From NCBI GenBank assembly GCA_006227805.1, contig SBFT01000044.1:1-11750 (forward strand): a stretch of 11,750 bases of DNA, in the 5' to 3' direction. The stretch's first letter is position 1, and each line of letters starts with the position of its first letter. A program made the translations under genes and the position numbers. The DNA comes from Paracoccaceae bacterium (GTDB taxonomy: Bacteria; Pseudomonadota; Alphaproteobacteria; Rhodobacterales; Rhodobacteraceae). Below are positions 1 to 10,572 of this stretch, in pieces. The notes beneath the pieces were generated by a model. It saw only the letters and a program-made list of their open reading frames with translations, had not been told where the DNA came from and did no database searches.

Positions 1-1400
<1,400 letters not shown>

Positions 1401-1435
1401 GTCGAATCCTTGAAATTAAGGGCGCGTGAGGGAGG

Positions 1436-1458
1436 GGGGCGGCGGTTTCGGCCGCCCC
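1436..1458 (-). other. Intercistronic hairpin between rpoB and rpoC
   Basis: A perfect 8-bp GC stem (1436-1443 with 1451-1458) with a 7-base loop lies 15 bases after the rpoB stop. It is not followed by a run of T on the minus strand, so it is unlikely to stop transcription. It may protect or process the rpoBC transcript. The stem is seen directly; the role is a guess. Confidence 0.5.
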
Positions 1459-1473
1459 GGGGGCATGTGCGGA

Positions 1474-5628
<4,155 letters not shown>

Positions 5629-5748
5629 GCGGTATCGCACTCCATCTTTGCAAGTTCGCGGATCGGTGGGGCAACCCGGCACGAACGCTCAAAGATCGAA
5701 AGAAGGATCTATCCCTGCGCATTTGCCCGAAACTGCGCGCCCGATCCC

Positions 5749-5812
5749 AATCTTTCCTAAAGAACCACCGTCTGCGCGGCGGGTGCTGTCCGGTGGCTCT
5801 TTGCGAAAGATT
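5749..5812 (-). promoter_or_regulatory. Long hairpin in the rpoB leader (possible RNase III site)
   Basis: Two nested stems are seen: an outer 8-bp stem (5749-5756 with 5805-5812) and an inner 12-bp stem with one G-U pair in the RNA (5759-5770 with 5791-5802), separated by a 2x2 internal loop and capped by a 20-base loop. It lies about 120 bases before the rpoB start. In E. coli the rplL-rpoB spacer carries an RNase III cleavage site in a hairpin, and this is a natural equivalent. That function is inferred from position and duplex length only. Confidence 0.5.
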
Positions 5813-5975
5813 TGGAGGATGTGTTCTGTGGTGCCGCTCCTGCCGATCTTTAGACGCAAAAAGCCGGGCGCGAATCATCGCTCCCAGCGGAAGCCTTCAC
5901 TTATTTGCTTGGGCGGAATTTCGCAACAGGGGGCACGGGAATATTTGGTTAACCATGCGCACGCCGGGCGGTGTG

Positions 5976-6005
5976 ACGATACATGCGACTTGCCGCACCC
6001 GTCAA
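5976..6005 (-). promoter_or_regulatory. Candidate promoter for rpoBC
   Basis: On the minus strand TTGACG (6005-6000) is followed after 18 bases by TATCGT (5981-5976), close to the sigma-70 housekeeping pattern (5/6 and 4/6). Transcription would start near 5969 and leave a leader of about 340 nt before rpoB that contains the long hairpin. An alternative pair is TTGCGA near 5925 with an A/T-rich stretch downstream. This is by eye only; alphaproteobacterial -10 boxes are loose, so the call is moderate. Confidence 0.4.
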
Positions 6006-6052
6006 CTGCACCCGCCATTCGCGACAGGCAGGCCGGAGGGGCGCGGAACGGA

Positions 6053-6083
6053 CAGGGGGCGCCCCATCCCGGGGCACCCCCTG
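6053..6083 (-). terminator. Strong hairpin after rplL, terminator or attenuator
   Basis: A 13-bp stem (6053-6065 with 6071-6083, one G-U pair) closes on a 5-base loop, starting 43 bases after the rplL stop. A second GC palindrome of 14 bases lies at 6103-6116. The following minus-strand bases are TCCGTTCC, so there is no good T-run. It could be a partial terminator that lowers rpoBC relative to rplJL; E. coli has an attenuator at the same place. Confidence 0.5.
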
Positions 6084-6125
6084 CCGATGTGTCGTGTCGG
6101 ACGGGCCCCGGGGCCCGGCTCCGGA

Positions 6126-6506
6126 TCAGGCCAGTTCGACTTCGGCGCCGGCTGCTTCCAGCTTGCCCTTGATCGACTCGGCTTCGGCCTTGTCGACGCC
6201 TTCCTTGATCTTGCCGCCGGCTTCCACCAGGTCCTTGGCTTCCTTCAGGCCCAGACCGGTGATCGCGCGCACTTCCTTGATCACGTTGATCTTCTGTGCG
6301 CCGGCGTTCTTCAGGACGACGTCGAATTCGGTCTTCTCTTCCGCCGCTGCCGCGCCGGCATCGCCTGCCGGACCAGCCGCCATCATGACAGCGCCGCCTG
6401 CGGCGGGCTCGATGCCGTATTCGTCCTTCAGGATGGTTTTCAGTTCTTGTGCTTGCAGCAGCGTCAGGTTGACGATTTCTTCTGCCAGTTTTTTCAGATC
6501 AGCCAT
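6126..6506 (-). CDS. rplL: 50S ribosomal protein L7/L12
   Basis: Complete 126-residue L7/L12, the flexible stalk protein that recruits translation factors (EF-Tu, EF-G, IF2, RF3) to the ribosome and stimulates their GTPase activity. The N-terminal dimerisation helices cover residues 1-33 (MADLKKLAEEIVNLTLLQAQ), an Ala/Gly-rich hinge follows at about 36-56, and the C-terminal factor-binding domain runs from 57 to the end with the conserved GLGLKEAKDLVE segment. The length is usual for the family. A GGAAGAG ribosome binding site precedes the ATG at 6504-6506. It lies 74 nt after rplJ and is surely co-transcribed with it. L12 is present in more copies per ribosome than other ribosomal proteins, so separate translational control is expected, but I see nothing decisive in the gap. 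Confidence 0.99.
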   Translation of the reverse strand: MADLKKLAEEIVNLTLLQAQELKTILKDEYGIEPAAGGAVMMAAGPAGDAGAAAAEEKTEFDVVLKNAGAQKINVIKEVRAITGLGLKEAKDLVEAGGKIKEGVDKAEAESIKGKLEAAGAEVELA

Positions 6507-6580
6507 TTTCAGCTCTCTTCCGTTCTCTACAAGTTGTGATCCAACGTCGGGCGGTCATTGCCTGACGCCGGTGACAGTCC

Positions 6581-7096
6581 TTATGCCGCCGCCTTTTCCT
6601 CGATGGTCTTGAGGATGGAGGCGATGTTCGAAGCAGGTGCGCCAATGGCCCCGGCGATGTTCGCGGCAGGCGCGCCGATGCAGCCGACGATGGAAGCGAT
6701 GAGCTCCTCGCGGGACGGCATCTGCGACACGGCCTTGACACCGTCGCGATCCAGAACGTTCGCGCCCATGGCCCCGCCGAGGATCTGGAACTTGTCGTTC
6801 CCCTTGGCGAAGTCCTCGGCCACCTTGGCTGCCGCCACGGGGTCCTCGGAATAGGTCAGAACGGTCATGCCCGTCAGAAGATCCGCGATGCCTGCGCAAG
6901 GCTTGTCCTCAAGGGCGATCTTGGCGAGCCTGTTCTTGGCGACGCGTACGGAGCCACCCGCGGCGCGGGCGCGCGCGCGGAGGTCCTGCATCTCGGCAAC
7001 TGTCAGACCGGCGTAGTGGGCAACCACGACGACGCCAGAGCTTTCGAAGATCTGGCCGAGTTCCTCGACCACTTTCTCTTTCTGGGCTCTATCCAC
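6581..7096 (-). CDS. rplJ: 50S ribosomal protein L10 (GTG start)
   Basis: Complete 171-residue L10, which anchors L12 dimers to the L11-binding region of 23S rRNA and, as the L10-L12 complex, represses its own operon in the bacteria studied. I place the start at the GTG 7094-7096 (VDRAQKEKVVEELG; the first residue is translated as Met) because GGAG lies 7 bases upstream and homologues begin MDRAQKEKVVEELG. The frame stays open for 31 codons farther upstream, but that part is untranslated leader. The N-terminal RNA-binding domain covers about 1-130 with KNRLAK at 55-60. The C-terminal L12-binding helix holds two similar 11-residue units (IGAPAANIAGA at 140-150 and IGAPASNIASI at 151-161), consistent with consecutive L12-dimer sites. 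A leader of more than 300 nt precedes it. Confidence 0.97.
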   Translation of the reverse strand: MDRAQKEKVVEELGQIFESSGVVVVAHYAGLTVAEMQDLRARARAAGGSVRVAKNRLAKIALEDKPCAGIADLLTGMTVLTYSEDPVAAAKVAEDFAKGNDKFQILGGAMGANVLDRDGVKAVSQMPSREELIASIVGCIGAPAANIAGAIGAPASNIASILKTIEEKAAA

Positions 7097-7411
7097 AGTT
7101 TCACTCCAATGTTGGGAGTCTCCCCCCGGCTCAGGTCTGCTGGCGATTGCCAGCGGTCTAGTCCGTGATCGGGGGCATGCCAAGATCACCCGGGCGCCAG
7201 GCCCGCGGTAAATCCGGTACTTCCCGTCTCAGGCAGGATTTACGCCCCGGCAACCGGGGCACCCACCGTCTCGGACGAAACGCGCAAGGTTTGCGACGAA
7301 TCGCAAGGCCTCACGCTGCGGGGTGCCTAACGGAGGGGGACGCGATTGCCAAGCCCCCAATCAAGCGGGCCCGGCCCGGTCCGGGCCTTCGTTCATGACC
7401 GGCGCAAGCAA
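7097..7411 (-). other. Untranslated region before rplJ with further hairpins
   Basis: Besides the leader element, this 315-nt stretch carries a 15-base GC palindrome (7373-7387), a TTGCGA hairpin with a TTCG loop (7291-7306) and a 6-bp hairpin near the start of rplJ (7139-7154). A promoter for rplJL is expected here because a terminator follows rplA, but I could not single one out: TTGATT near 7361 lacks a convincing -10 box. I see no small gene in it. Confidence 0.45.
7184..7276 (-). ncRNA. Candidate L10 (rplJ) leader, autoregulatory mRNA element
   Basis: Read on the minus strand, this stretch of the rplJ leader has GAGACGGTGGGTGCC, then a perfect 7-bp hairpin (7244-7250 with 7254-7260), then a perfect 8-bp stem (7208-7215 with 7236-7243) whose 20-base loop holds TGCCTGAGACGGGAAGTACC. 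The part GGGTGCC (7258-7264) could instead pair with GGCGCCC (7192-7198), competing with the 7-bp hairpin. A further 6-bp stem is at 7165-7170 with 7184-7189. The CCUGC..AGACGG wording resembles the E. coli L10-L12 target. The stems are seen; the assignment as an L10 leader is from position and resemblance. Confidence 0.55.
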
Positions 7412-7433
7412 AAGGGCGCCCGAAGGCGCCCTT
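7408..7433 (-). terminator. Intrinsic terminator after rplA
   Basis: A perfect 9-bp stem AAGGGCGCC / GGCGCCCTT (7412-7420 with 7425-7433) closes on a TTCG tetraloop with a C-G closing pair, the very stable UUCG form. The minus strand continues TTTTGC, giving a run of four T. It begins 23 bases after the rplA stop and probably ends or reduces the secE-nusG-rplKA transcript, separating it from rplJL. Confidence 0.75.
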
Positions 7434-7456
7434 GTCTGTGTTCATTGCGGTGCCGA

Positions 7457-8155
7457 TCACTCGGCCGTGGCGCTGGCCACGTCGACGCTGACGCCCGGAC
7501 CCATGGTCGAAGACAGCGAGACCTTCTTGAGGTAGGTGCCCTTGGCGCCCGAGGGTTTCGCCCGGGACACGGCGCCCACGAAGGCGCGGATGTTCTGCGC
7601 CAGCTTGTCGGCATCGAAGGACGCCTTGCCGACACCGGCATGGACCACGCCCGCCTTCTCGACCTTGAACTGGACCTCACCGCCCTTGGCGGCCTTGACG
7701 GCCTGGGCGACATCCATGGTCACGGTGCCGACCTTGGGGTTCGGCATCAGGTTGCGCGGGCCCAGGACCTTGCCCAGACGGCCCACGACCGGCATCATGT
7801 CCGGGGTGGCGATGCAGCGGTCGAACTCGATCTTGCCGCCCTGGACGATTTCCATCAGGTCCTCGGCGCCGACGATCTCGGCACCTGCCGCCTTGGCCTC
7901 GTCGGCCTTGGCGCCGCGGGCGAAGACGGCGACGCGCACGTCCTTGCCGGTGCCGTTCGGCAGACCGACGACGCCGCGCACCATCTGGTCGGCGTGACGG
8001 GGATCGACGCCCAGGTTCACCGCGATCTCGATGGTTTCATCGAACTTGGCGCTTGCGTTGCTCTTGATCAGGGCAATCGCTTCCTCGACCGACAGGTTCT
8101 CCTTGCCGGCGAAGGCTTCCCGCGCCTTGCGCGACCGTTTTCCAAGCTTTGCCAT
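7457..8155 (-). CDS. rplA: 50S ribosomal protein L1
   Basis: Complete 232-residue L1, which binds helices 76-78 of 23S rRNA, forms the mobile L1 stalk at the E site, helps release deacylated tRNA, and represses translation of its own rplK-rplA message. It begins MAKLGKRSRKAREAF; the length matches the bacterial family. The signature GKVLGPRNLMPNPKVGTVT lies at residues 128-146. Domain I is formed by the two ends and domain II by the central part (about 70-160). Only one base separates the rplK stop from this ATG, and its ribosome binding site (GAGGTG) lies inside the last codons of rplK, so the two are translationally coupled. A strong terminator follows. Nothing unusual is seen in the protein. 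Confidence 0.99.
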   Translation of the reverse strand: MAKLGKRSRKAREAFAGKENLSVEEAIALIKSNASAKFDETIEIAVNLGVDPRHADQMVRGVVGLPNGTGKDVRVAVFARGAKADEAKAAGAEIVGAEDLMEIVQGGKIEFDRCIATPDMMPVVGRLGKVLGPRNLMPNPKVGTVTMDVAQAVKAAKGGEVQFKVEKAGVVHAGVGKASFDADKLAQNIRAFVGAVSRAKPSGAKGTYLKKVSLSSTMGPGVSVDVASATAE

Positions 8156-8156
8156 C

Positions 8157-8582
8157 TTACTTCACCTCGATGCCCATGGAGCGGGCCGAGCCCAGGATGA
8201 TCTGCATCGCGCCTTCGATGTCGTTGGCGTTCAGATCCTTCATCTTCGCTTCCGCGATCTCGCGCACCTGCGCGGCGGTCACGGTGCCCACGGTCTCGCG
8301 CGAGGGACGCTTGGCGCCCGAGGTCAGACCGGCGGCCTTCTTCAGGAAATAGGACGCGGGCGGCGTCTTGATTTCCATCGTGAAGGACTTGTCCTGGTAA
8401 TAGGAAATCACGGTCGGGCAAGGTGCGCCCACTTCCATGTCGGCAGTCTTGGCGTTGAACTGCTTGCAGAATTCCATGATGTTGATGCCGCGCTGACCCA
8501 GCGCGGGGCCGACGGGGGGCGAGGGGTTCGCCTTGCCGGCGGGGACCTGAAGCTTCAGGGACCCGATCAGTTTCTTGGCCAT
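8157..8582 (-). CDS. rplK: 50S ribosomal protein L11
   Basis: Complete 141-residue L11, which binds the GTPase-associated region of 23S rRNA (helices 43-44) together with L10, and is needed for the stringent response triggered by RelA/Rel and as a thiopeptide antibiotic contact. The N-terminal domain shows QVPAGKANPSPPVGPALGQR at 12-31 with the flexible proline-rich loop, and the C-terminal rRNA-binding domain runs from about 75 to the end. The ATG at 8580-8582 is preceded by AAGGAG seven bases upstream; a second ATG just upstream is out of frame. It is first of the rplK-rplA pair, 137 nt after nusG, and that gap contains a fold resembling an L1 target. Confidence 0.99.
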   Translation of the reverse strand: MAKKLIGSLKLQVPAGKANPSPPVGPALGQRGINIMEFCKQFNAKTADMEVGAPCPTVISYYQDKSFTMEIKTPPASYFLKKAAGLTSGAKRPSRETVGTVTAAQVREIAEAKMKDLNANDIEGAMQIILGSARSMGIEVK

Positions 8583-8603
8583 GGGCCATCTCCTTTTGTC
8601 GCA

Positions 8604-8627
8604 CCCCGGACGGCGCGTCCGCCGGGG
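8604..8627 (-). other. GC hairpin just before the rplK ribosome binding site
   Basis: CCCCGG (8604-8609) and CCGGGG (8622-8627) form a 6-bp stem that can be lengthened inside by GGAC/GTCC with a small bulge. It ends about five bases before the AAGGAG of rplK, so its folding could affect ribosome access. No partner is known. Confidence 0.35.
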
Positions 8628-8637
8628 CAGGTTTGCC

Positions 8638-8677
8638 CGTGGTCCGGTGCGATCACGCGTGACCGCCGCCTCCCACG
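8638..8677 (-). promoter_or_regulatory. Candidate L1-binding site in the rplK leader
   Basis: On the minus strand CGTGG (8677-8673) pairs with CCACG (8642-8638). Inside, after an asymmetric loop, GG/CC and a 7-bp stem with one G-U pair close on a CGCG loop. The GTGGGAGG...CC..GGACCAC layout, a helix broken by asymmetric loops, resembles the 23S rRNA site of L1, and L1 represses the L11 operon through such a site in many bacteria. It lies 55 bases before the rplK start. The fold is seen; L1 binding is inferred. Confidence 0.45.
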
Positions 8678-8684
8678 ACTTGAC

Positions 8685-8706
8685 GGGTCCGCGATGCGGC
8701 GGACCC
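8685..8706 (-). other. Hairpin after nusG
   Basis: A perfect 8-bp stem (8685-8692 with 8699-8706) with a 6-base loop begins 13 bases after the nusG stop. The minus strand continues GTCAAGTC, without a T-run, so it is more likely a processing or stability element than a terminator. Confidence 0.45.
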
Positions 8707-8719
8707 GATCCACGCCGGA

Positions 8720-9253
8720 TTACCCTTGCTTGGTAACCTGGGTGTATTCCAGTTCGACCGGGGTTTCCCGGCCGAAGATCGACACCGACACCTTCAGGCG
8801 CTGGTTGTCGTCGTCGATTTCCTCGACGGTGCCGTCGAAATCCTCGAAGGGTCCGTCGTTGACCTTCACGCGCTCGCCGATCTCGAAATGGATCAGGGTG
8901 CGCGGGGCTTCCTCGCCCTCGGCCACGCGGCCCAGGATGGCTTCCACCTCGGCGTCGCGCATCGGCATCGGGCGGCCTTGCGGGCCCAGGAAACCGGTCA
9001 CGCGGTTGATGTTGTTGACCAGGTGATAGCCGCGGTCCGACATCTCCATGTGCACCAGGACATAGCCGGGCATGAAGCGGCGCTCGGTCGTGACCTTCTT
9101 GCCGCGACGGACCTCGATCACCTCCTCGGTGGGAACCAGAACCTCGTCGATCTCGTCGCCAAGGCCCTGTTCGGCCACCAGCGTGCGGATCTGTTCAGCC
9201 ACCTTCTTCTCGAAATTCGAGAGCACGCTGACCGAATACCACCGTTTCGCCAT
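8720..9253 (-). CDS. nusG: Transcription termination/antitermination factor NusG
   Basis: Complete 177-residue NusG, which binds the clamp of elongating RNA polymerase, suppresses pausing, and links it to Rho or to ribosomal protein S10. The NGN domain covers about residues 4-112 (KRWYSVSVLSNFEKKV at the start, RRFMPGYVLV at 58-67), and the KOW domain about 125-175 (GERVKVNDGPFEDFDGTVEEI). I place the start at the ATG 9251-9253. The frame is open for 57 more codons upstream, but those codons are an arginine-rich translation of GC repeats and not part of the family. AAGGA lies 11 bases before the chosen start, with a second AAGG closer. It follows secE after 221 nt, a wider gap than usual for this pair. 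Confidence 0.98.
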   Translation of the reverse strand: MAKRWYSVSVLSNFEKKVAEQIRTLVAEQGLGDEIDEVLVPTEEVIEVRRGKKVTTERRFMPGYVLVHMEMSDRGYHLVNNINRVTGFLGPQGRPMPMRDAEVEAILGRVAEGEEAPRTLIHFEIGERVKVNDGPFEDFDGTVEEIDDDNQRLKVSVSIFGRETPVELEYTQVTKQG

Positions 9254-9265
9254 GAGCCTTGCCGT

Positions 9266-9325
9266 CCTTGTCTCTCGCACCCGCCGGGCGCGGGGCCTTG
9301 TTTCTCGCGCCCGCCGGGCGCGGGC
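9266..9325. repeat. Two tandem 30-bp repeats between secE and nusG
   Basis: Two adjacent 30-base units (9266-9295 and 9296-9325) agree at 27 of 30 positions by direct comparison. Each holds a GC palindrome around ccgccgggcg that can form a hairpin. The following bases (9326-9356) may be a decayed third copy. The units sit immediately before the nusG ribosome binding site, so they will be in the nusG leader. The function is unknown; replication slippage would explain the duplication. Confidence 0.75.
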
Positions 9326-9368
9326 CTGTCGTTCCTGTCGCGCCTGCCGACGCGGAAGTCCCCGGAAC

Positions 9369-9402
9369 AAAAACGGGCGCGCAGCACGAATCGCCGCACG
9401 CC
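9369..9402 (-). terminator. Terminator-like hairpin after secE
   Basis: On the minus strand GGCGTGC (9402-9396) pairs with GCGCGCC (9382-9376), 7 bp with one G-U pair and a 13-base loop, followed closely by CGTTTTTGTTCC. The T-run is good but the loop is large. It lies about 70 bases after the secE stop and might partly uncouple nusG from secE. Confidence 0.4.
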
Positions 9403-9474
9403 AGCCCCTCGGGACAGGCGTCACCTAAACGCCTTGCCCCCGGGGATCAAGACCGGAATTCCCGCGAGGCGGCC

Positions 9475-9669
9475 TCAGAACAGGCCCAGAACACCCTGCA
9501 GGCCGCTGCGGATCAGAAGATCGACAATGGCGAAGAACACCGCCGTCAACGCGGCCATGATGAAGACCATGACCGTGGTCAGGAACACCTCGCGCCGGGT
9601 CGGCCAGACCACTTTCGCGACCTCGGACCGGACTTGCTGGATGAACTGGATCGGGTTGGTCGATGCCAT
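9475..9669 (-). CDS. secE: Preprotein translocase subunit SecE
   Basis: Complete 64-residue SecE, the small inner-membrane subunit that clamps and stabilises the SecY channel for protein export. It has the short alphaproteobacterial form with one membrane span (about residues 29-52), unlike the three-span E. coli protein. The cytoplasmic amphipathic part carries the conserved EVAKVVWPTRREV at 16-28. The ATG at 9667-9669 (MASTNPIQFIQQ) is preferred over an in-frame ATG 21 codons upstream, which would place the start inside the terminator of the araC gene. GAAGGA lies about 11 bases upstream. It is the first gene of the secE-nusG-rplKA run. In many alphaproteobacteria it directly follows tRNA-Trp; here a two-gene module lies between. 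Confidence 0.97.
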   Translation of the reverse strand: MASTNPIQFIQQVRSEVAKVVWPTRREVFLTTVMVFIMAALTAVFFAIVDLLIRSGLQGVLGLF

Positions 9670-9703
9670 GGGGCGCCTTGTCCTTCCGCTGCGGATTGCG
9701 GTG

Positions 9704-9732
9704 CAGATAGACAAAGCGCGCCCCAAGATCAA
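9704..9732 (-). promoter_or_regulatory. Candidate promoter of secE, overlapping the araC terminator
   Basis: TTGATC (9732-9727, minus strand) is followed after 17 bases by TATCTG (9709-9704). Only 75 bases separate the araC stop from the secE start, so a secE promoter placed here must overlap the terminator hairpin, unless secE relies on read-through. The match is modest (4/6 and 3/6). Confidence 0.3.
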
Positions 9733-9740
9733 GGGCGCGC
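9708..9740 (-). terminator. Intrinsic terminator of the araC-type gene
   Basis: A perfect 8-bp stem GCGCGCCC / GGGCGCGC (9716-9723 with 9733-9740) with a 9-base loop is followed on the minus strand by TTTGTCTA. It begins four bases after the regulator's stop codon. It would insulate the regulator from the secE cluster. Confidence 0.65.
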
Positions 9741-9744
9741 AGGA

Positions 9745-10482
9745 TCACGCCGGGCGCAGCGCCCTCGGCGGCGCGCCGGTCTCGCGCCGGACCATGTGGG
9801 CAAGTGCCTCGCCCGAGCCATAGCCATAGCGCCGCGCGACGCTGTCGATACGATCGCCGCGGGTCAGGTCCTGCCGTGCCAACGCCAGCCGCCAGCCCCG
9901 CAGATAGGCCTGCGGGGACAGACCCACCGCGCGTCCGAATTGCGCGATGAAGCGGCTGCGCGACATGCCGGCCGCGCGCGCCAATGCGTCGTTCGACCAC
10001 GCTTCGCCCGGGCGGTCGTGCATGGCAACCAGCGCCCGCGCCAGCCGCGGATCGGCCAGCCCGCCCAGCATCCCGCGCGGCACCGCCCCCGCCTCGATCC
10101 GCGCGCGCAAAAGGCGTACGATCAGGATCTCGGCCAGCCGCCCCAGAACCGAGGCCCCGCCACAGCGCGGCGCATCGATTTCCGCGCGGATCAGCCCCAG
10201 GATCGGGTCCAGATCGCTGCCCGGGTCCACCGACTGTTCCAGCACGTCCGGCAAGGCGGCAGCCAGCGGGTTTTCGGCATCGGCCCAGTCGATGCGCAAG
10301 GCGGCGCGGATTTCGCGCGGATCGCGCCGCGCGGGGCCCGTCTTGCGTGGGGTCAGGCGGATCACATGGGCCCCATCGCCCTTGCCCTGCAGCACGAACA
10401 GGTTCGCCTCCTGCGCCGTGCTGACCTCCACACGCAGAGCAAATCGCGCCATCAGGGCGGAAAGACGGTCGATCTGGGTCAT
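9745..10482 (-). CDS. AraC-family transcriptional regulator, short N-terminal domain
   Basis: A 245-residue DNA-binding regulator. The C-terminal AraC/XylS domain is clear: first helix-turn-helix at about 163-186 (NDALARAAGMSRSRFIAQFG), second at about 212-235 (RIDSVARRYGYGSGEALAHM), then the ending typical of the family. The middle (72-150: ENPLAAALPDVLEQS, VLGRLAEILIVRLLRA, LADPRLARAL) matches the helical linker of regulators with a Cupin_6-type sensor. The N-terminal cupin itself looks reduced: about 65 residues stand where such proteins usually have about 110-120, and the usual histidine and G-D-x-V strand is not recognisable. It diverges from the peroxiredoxin-like gene across 90 bases, which suggests it controls that gene and perhaps itself. 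The inducer is unknown. An N-terminal deletion or a diverged sensor are both possible. Confidence 0.88.
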   Translation of the reverse strand: MTQIDRLSALMARFALRVEVSTAQEANLFVLQGKGDGAHVIRLTPRKTGPARRDPREIRAALRIDWADAENPLAAALPDVLEQSVDPGSDLDPILGLIRAEIDAPRCGGASVLGRLAEILIVRLLRARIEAGAVPRGMLGGLADPRLARALVAMHDRPGEAWSNDALARAAGMSRSRFIAQFGRAVGLSPQAYLRGWRLALARQDLTRGDRIDSVARRYGYGSGEALAHMVRRETGAPPRALRPA

Positions 10483-10502
10483 AAGCGATACACACGATCA
10501 GA

Positions 10503-10526
10503 TTTTGGATAGTTTCCGCACCAAAA
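10503..10526. promoter_or_regulatory. Inverted repeat in the divergent araC/peroxiredoxin-like promoter region
   Basis: TTTTGG (10503-10508) and CCAAAA (10521-10526) are a perfect inverted repeat with a 12-base spacer in the A/T-richer 90-base gap between the two start codons. A weak second pair, ATGT/ACAT, lies at 10534-10547. This is where an operator for the regulator would be expected. AraC proteins more often use direct repeats, so it may instead be a coincidence. Confidence 0.35.
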
Positions 10527-10572
10527 ATACTCCTATGTCCTGAAACATCAACGCGAATTAAGGAGACCCCCG

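Noticed and set aside
5897..5956. A possible 19-codon leader peptide (MVNQIFPCPLLRNSAQANK) in the rpoB leader
   Set aside because: It has no ribosome binding site and no run of regulatory codons; an ORF this short is expected by chance.
7097..7189. A 31-residue N-terminal extension of L10 from an upstream ATG
   Set aside because: It overlaps the hairpins of the leader and lacks family similarity; the GTG at 7096 has a well-placed GGAG and matches where homologues begin.
9254..9424. A 57-residue N-terminal extension of NusG
   Set aside because: It is an arginine-rich translation of the tandem GC repeats. NusG homologues start at the ATG at 9253, which has ribosome binding sequences.
9670..9745. 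A tRNA-Trp-derived attachment-site repeat that would mark integration of the araC/peroxiredoxin-like pair
   Set aside because: I compared the tRNA 3' end with the far side of the module and saw no matching stretch; there is also no integrase gene in the window.
9259..10512. A 417-codon plus-strand open frame opposite the regulator, secE and their gaps
   Set aside because: It crosses two well-supported genes, terminators and repeats, has low-complexity Arg/Pro/Ala composition, and no ribosome binding site that I can see.
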